Shown piece by piece: positions 18,036 to 21,601 of a stretch of 21,601 nucleotides of DNA. The position numbers and the translations under genes are program-made. How positions within the stretch are numbered: position 1 is the stretch's first letter; every line of letters starts with the position of its first letter. This DNA comes from Chara braunii (Eukaryota; Streptophyta; Charophyceae; Charales; Characeae). The stretch covers positions 93,241 to 114,841 of the forward strand of contig BFEA01001214.1 in assembly GCA_003427395.1 (NCBI GenBank), written 5' to 3'. The notes under the pieces are model-generated. The model did not search any database. It was not told where the DNA came from and saw only the letters and a program-made list of their open reading frames with translations.

Positions 18036-18103
18036 CCCTCCTAGATCCTAGGAGGGTAGTCCGGATTGCAGAGATAAGGTTCTTGGGGCATTATCTCTGC
18101 AAT
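18036..18103. repeat. Two adjacent perfect hairpins (9-bp and 13-bp stems)
   Basis: CCCTCCTAG / CTAGGAGGG at 18036-18056 with a 3-base loop ATC. Then ATTGCAGAGATAA / TTATCTCTGCAAT at 18065-18103 with a 13-base loop. Both stems are perfect. No run of Ts follows that would mark a pol III terminator. Confidence 0.9.
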
Positions 18104-18617
18104 ATCTGAATTTTAGCAACAAAAATAAGAAAAAATGCTGATGTGAGTTGGCCGGCTCAATTTTGGGCCCTAGATCTGAAATCTGATCCTGCGGAGGAGG
18201 AAATCTAGCCGTTTTTTGTGGGCTGACACAAAACGGTTAGCTCCGGAATGAGTTGGCAGCAAAATGGAGGGAAAACAAAGAGAGGAACAAGACAAAACTG
18301 CGAATTTGGCCCAAGGTCTGGACCAGGTACATCAAAAAAATTGAAAATAGGAGTAAAAGACTCTAATTTGGAGCGAGGAAGCTTGAGAGTAGCTCTGAAT
18401 AATGAAAACCATGGATCTCAGCCAAATCCAAGGCTAAGATTTGTGCCGCCACTTGGAAAAATGTAACGGCCTACTCACAAGAGGCCTAGATTAGGAAAAA
18501 AACGAAAAACGGGCCTCAAGACCCTCAAATTTTGATAAAGGCTGCATTTTGGGGTAGTGGTAGCCAAAAGGCAACACTTTTTGAAGGGAAAAGATACCCG
18601 GGTAAGGCCAAGGGGTG
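18104..18617. other. Unassigned sequence between hairpin clusters
   Basis: No gene seen. It contains one further imperfect hairpin at about 18209-18236 (CCGTTTTTTGTG against CACAAAACGG, 6-base loop). Confidence 0.45.
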
Positions 18618-18719
18618 GTCCGAGAGGATACCAGCCTCTCGGACTGCATATACCTGGCCAAAATGAGGCCCAGGTACCCCGAGATAGGCCAAAACCGAAA
18701 ATTTGGCCTTTGGGGTACC
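18618..18719. repeat. 10-bp hairpin followed by a nested double-stem hairpin
   Basis: GTCCGAGAGG / CCTCTCGGAC at 18618-18644 is a perfect 10-bp stem with a 7-base loop. Next, GGTACCCC (18673-18680) pairs with GGGGTACC (18712-18719), and inside it GGCCAAA (18687-18693) pairs with TTTGGCC (18702-18708), making one 47-base structure with an internal loop. A further 7-bp hairpin, CTCTCAT/ATGAGAG, lies at 18807-18826. Confidence 0.9.
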
Positions 18720-19338
18720 TCGCTCCACCTAGAGGCACTTGGAGAAGCCTAGAGATTGGGCGGTGCACCTGTTCCAGCCTACATAAGCTTGAGGTGCAAG
18801 CCGCAACTCTCATTTAAGCATGAGAGGTGCCCATGCTGCCCAAATGAGTCCAGGAGAGAGTCCGAGCGGAAGAGAAGCAAGGGAGTGAAGGCCGGAGCTA
18901 GCCTGTAGCCTGGCTATGGTGGTAGGACTGAGAAAGGTGACCAAGAAGCTAGGAGGGAGCAAAGAGAGTGGTCCGCCAAAGCCCTCAGGCTGTGAAGTAG
19001 GAGGAGAGGCTGAAAAGGGGTCCCCCATAGCCCTTCTAGAGGGAAGGACTCCACAGTCTTAGGAGTAGGAACCTCCCATAGCTTAAGGAGAAGTGTGAGG
19101 GGAGGAGGAGAGGACTTGGGAGAGAGGAGAAGCCATACCTTGGAGGCTAGAACCAAGCATTGGACCCCCACTTCCTAAAGACCAGCAAGAGGTGAGTGAA
19201 AGAGGAGGGAGGCCTCCCCCTCCTTCTTTTTCTTCTTCTTCTTCTTCTTCTTCTTCTTCTTCTTCTTTTCTCCCCCCCCCTGCTCCCCCTTCTCCTCTTG
19301 TCAAAACTGCGATTTTTGTTGATCTAAGGGGAGGGAAT
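18720..19338. other. Unassigned G-rich sequence ending in a (TTC)n tract
   Basis: No gene seen. A (TTC)n microsatellite of about 40 bp lies at 19227-19267, followed by a C run. The 91-bp satellite begins right after. Confidence 0.5.
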
Positions 19339-20224
19339 GAGTTGCGATTCACCTAGTGAAAGTTCAGTGATGTTCCCCTTTGTGTTGATGCTTCAAACTT
19401 TGAGTTTTCACTGATTTGGGAGTCTGGATGAGTTGCGATTCACCTNTGATGCTTCAAACTTTGAGTTTTCACTGATTTGGGAGTCTGGATGAGTTGCGAT
19501 TCACCTTGTGAAAGTTCCATGATGTTCCCCTTTGTGTTGATGCTTCAAACTTTTAATTTTCACTGATTTGGGAGCCCGGATGAGTTGCGATTCACCTAGT
19601 CAAAGTTCCGTGATGGTTCCCTTTGTGCTCATGCTTCAAACTTTGAGTTTTCACTGATTTGGGAGTCTGGATGAGTTGCGATTCACCTTGTGAAAGTTCC
19701 GTGATATTCCCCTTTGTGTTAATGCTTCAAACTTTGAGTTTTCATTGATTTGGGAGTCTGGATGAGTTGCGATTCACCTTGTGAATGTTCCGTGATGTTT
19801 CCCTTTGGGCTGATGCTTCAAACTTTGAGTTTTCACTAATTTGGGAACCTGGATGAGTTGCGATTCACCTAGTGAAAGTTTCGTGATGTTTCCCTTTGTG
19901 TGGATGCTTCAAACTTTGAGTTTTCACTGATTTGGGAGCCTGGATGAGTTGCGATTCACCTTGTGAAAGTTCCGTGATGTTTCCCTTGGTGTTGATGCTT
20001 CAAACTTTGAGTTTTCACTGATTTGGGAGCCTGGATGAGTTGCGATTCACCTTGTGAAAGTTCCGTGATGTTTTCCTTTGTATTGATGCCCCAAGCTTTG
20101 AATCTTCACTCATTTTGGGAGCCTAGGTAAGTTGCGGTTCACCTTTTGAAAGTTCCGTGATGTTTTCTTTTGTGTTGGTGCTTCAAACTTTGAGTTTTCA
20201 CTGATTTGGGAGCTTGGGTAAGTT
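19339..20224. repeat. 91-bp satellite, subfamily A
   Basis: GAGTTGCGATTCACCT starts at 19339, 19430, 19491, 19582, 19673, 19764, 19855, 19946 and 20037, then as variants at 20129 and 20220. Steps are 91 (one of 92), except 61 at the unit holding a single N. Each unit carries AAAGTTCCGTGATG, GATGCTTCAAACTTTGAG and CACTGATTTGGGAG. Copies are highly alike by eye, with the last two more diverged. Confidence 0.97.
19446..19446. other. Single ambiguous base at a shortened satellite unit
   Basis: The N sits in a unit 30 bp too short: CACCT-N-TGATGCTTCAA skips the AAAGTTCC...TTTGTGT part present in the other units. It marks a probable assembly join or collapsed repeat. Confidence 0.85.
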
Positions 20225-21060
20225 GCGCTTCACGACGGGATACTTCGGTGATGTTTCCTCTTCAAAGATTGCTTCAAATCTTCTCTTTATGTTGTCCTTG
20301 ATGAGTGTGTGTGTGGCGCTTGACTTCGGGATACTTCGGTGATGTTTCATCCTCATAGATTGCTTATCTTGTCTTTATGTTGTCCTTGATGAGTGTGTGT
20401 GTGGCGCTTCACTTCGGGATACTTCGGAGATGTTTCCTTCTCATAGATTGCTTCAAATCTTGTCTTTATGCTGTCCTTGATGAGTGTGTGTGTGGCGCTT
20501 CACTTCGGGATACTTTGGTGATGTTCCCTCTTCATAAGATGCTTCAAATCTTGTCTTTATGCTGTCCTTGATGAGTGTGTGTGTGGCGCTTCACTTCGGG
20601 ATACTTCGGTGATGTTTCCTCTTCATAAGATGCTTCAAATCTTGTCTTTATGCTGTCCTTGATGAGTGTGTGTGTAGCGCTTCACTTCGGGAGACTTCAG
20701 TGATGTTTCCTCCTCGTAGATTACTTCAAATCTTGTCTTTATGCTGTCCTTGATGAGTGTGTGTGTGGCGCTTCACTTCGGGATACTTCGGTCATATTTC
20801 TTCTTCATAAGATGTTTTAAATCTTGTCTTTGTATTGTCCTTGATAAGTGTGTGTGTGGCACTTCACTTCGGGATACTTCGGTGATGTTTCCTCCTCATA
20901 AGATGGTTCAAATCTTATCTTGTGCTGTCCTTGATGAGTGTGTATGTGGCGCTTCACTACGGGATACGTCGGTGATGTTCCCCCCTCATAGATTGCTTTA
21001 AATCTTGTCTTTATGTTGTCATTGATAAGTGTGTGTATGGCGCTTCATCTCAGGGTGCCT
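20225..21060. repeat. 91-bp satellite, subfamily B
   Basis: GATGAGTGTGTGTGTGGCGC occurs at 20300, 20388, 20479, 20570, 20661, 20752, 20843, 20933 and 21024 (steps 88-91, mostly 91). Units contain GGGATACTTCGGTGATGTTT and GCTTCAAATCTTGTCTTTAT. Alignment to subfamily A is visible (TTCAC, GTGATGTTTCC, GATGCTTCAAA in the same places), so B is a diverged relative. Confidence 0.96.
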
Positions 21061-21601
21061 CGGTGAGCTTGCCTCCAGGGTAGATGTCGTCAATCTTGTT
21101 CCCTTGTTGTTATATGTGCATGGGTAGGTTGCTATTCCCCCCCGGTAGTACTTCGTTGTTCAAACCCCCAGGTTAAGGTGTTGTTCACATTGTTCTCTTG
21201 TTGTCCTATGTGCATGGGTAGGTTGCTGTTCACCCGGTAGTACTTCGCTGTTCAACCCCCGGGGTAGGGTGTTGTCCACATTGTTCTTTTGTTGTTCTAT
21301 GTGCATGCGTAGGCTGCTGTTCACCCGGTAGTACTTCGCTGTTCAACCCCCGGGGTAGGATGCTGTTCACATTGTTCTTTTGTTGTCCTATGCGCGTGGG
21401 TAGGTTGCTGTTCACCCGGTAGTACTTCGCTGTTCAACCCCCGAGGTAGGGTGCTGTCCACATTGTTCTTTTGCTGTTCTATGTGCATGGGTAGGCTACC
21501 GTTCACCCGGTAGTACTTCGCTGTTCAACCCCCAGGGTAGGATGCTGTTCACATTGTTCTTTTGCTGTTCTATGTGCATGGGTAGGCTGTTGTTCCCCCC
21601 G
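21061..21601. repeat. 91-bp satellite, subfamily C, running off the window
   Basis: GTGCATGGGTAGG-type word at 21116, 21210, 21301, 21392, 21483 and 21574 (steps 94, then 91). Units contain TTCACCCGGTAGTACTTCGC, GTTCAACCCCC and CACATTGTTCTTTTG. Relative to subfamily B, TTCAC, TACTTCG, TAG.TGCT, TTGT..TTT and GCTGT..T fall at matching positions, showing common origin. The array continues beyond the window. Confidence 0.95.

Noticed and set aside
18466-19330. Solo LTR starting TGTAACGGCC
   Set aside because: The start resembles plant gypsy LTRs, but no matching CA end, target-site duplication, primer-binding site or second copy was found.
20377-21001. Short plus-strand ORFs with repeated Cys/Val/Leu peptides
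   Set aside because: They are translations of the 91-bp satellite; 91 is not a multiple of three, so frames shift each unit.
19339-21601. CRISPR-like array
   Set aside because: The repeats are contiguous satellite units with no unique spacers, in a eukaryotic context.

Overview
The window is eukaryotic nuclear DNA, most likely from a green plant-lineage organism with a large, repeat-choked genome; a charophyte such as Chara would fit. This is inference. It rests on two plant-type U6 snRNA copies, a plant-style Raf-like (TKL) kinase split by a very long intron, a decayed Ty3/gypsy pol with plant-like integrase, abundant microsatellites, and assembly Ns. There are no operons or bacterial genes.

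Layout. 1-2113: intergenic or promoter-side DNA with microsatellites, a 44-bp tandem repeat and small duplicated blocks. 2114-5422: a 1103-codon exon carrying a very low-complexity N-terminus (in-frame Gly and Ser tracts, a 15-residue motif repeated three times) followed by the start of a kinase domain. 5423-13393: an inferred intron of about 8 kb. It contains dinucleotide arrays, a nested pair of retroposed insertions including a U6 copy with a 13-bp target-site duplication, a second truncated U6 copy on the other strand, a broken coding-like segment on the minus strand, a 518-base gap, and a candidate minus-strand exon. 13394-about 13627: the next kinase exon, which joins the first in phase 0 exactly at the αC/β4 boundary. 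Its catalytic-loop residues are replaced, so the product looks like a pseudokinase. No DFG-containing exon was found downstream in the window.

13925-15360: remnants of a Ty3/gypsy pol (integrase zinc-binding region, core, C-terminal domain, possible chromodomain), frameshifted and carrying an internal 92-bp tandem duplication. 15360-19330: no confident gene. It may include the element's 3' LTR, has a degenerate 51-bp repeat, and is rich in strong perfect hairpins. 19339-21601: a satellite array running off the window edge, made of three successive sequence subfamilies that all keep the same 91-bp period and register.

The points most worth follow-up are the split, apparently catalytically dead Raf-like kinase with an insertion of about 140 residues between β3 and αC; the U6-derived retroposition cluster; the hairpin-rich block near 18.0-18.8 kb; and the phase-locked 91-bp satellite families.
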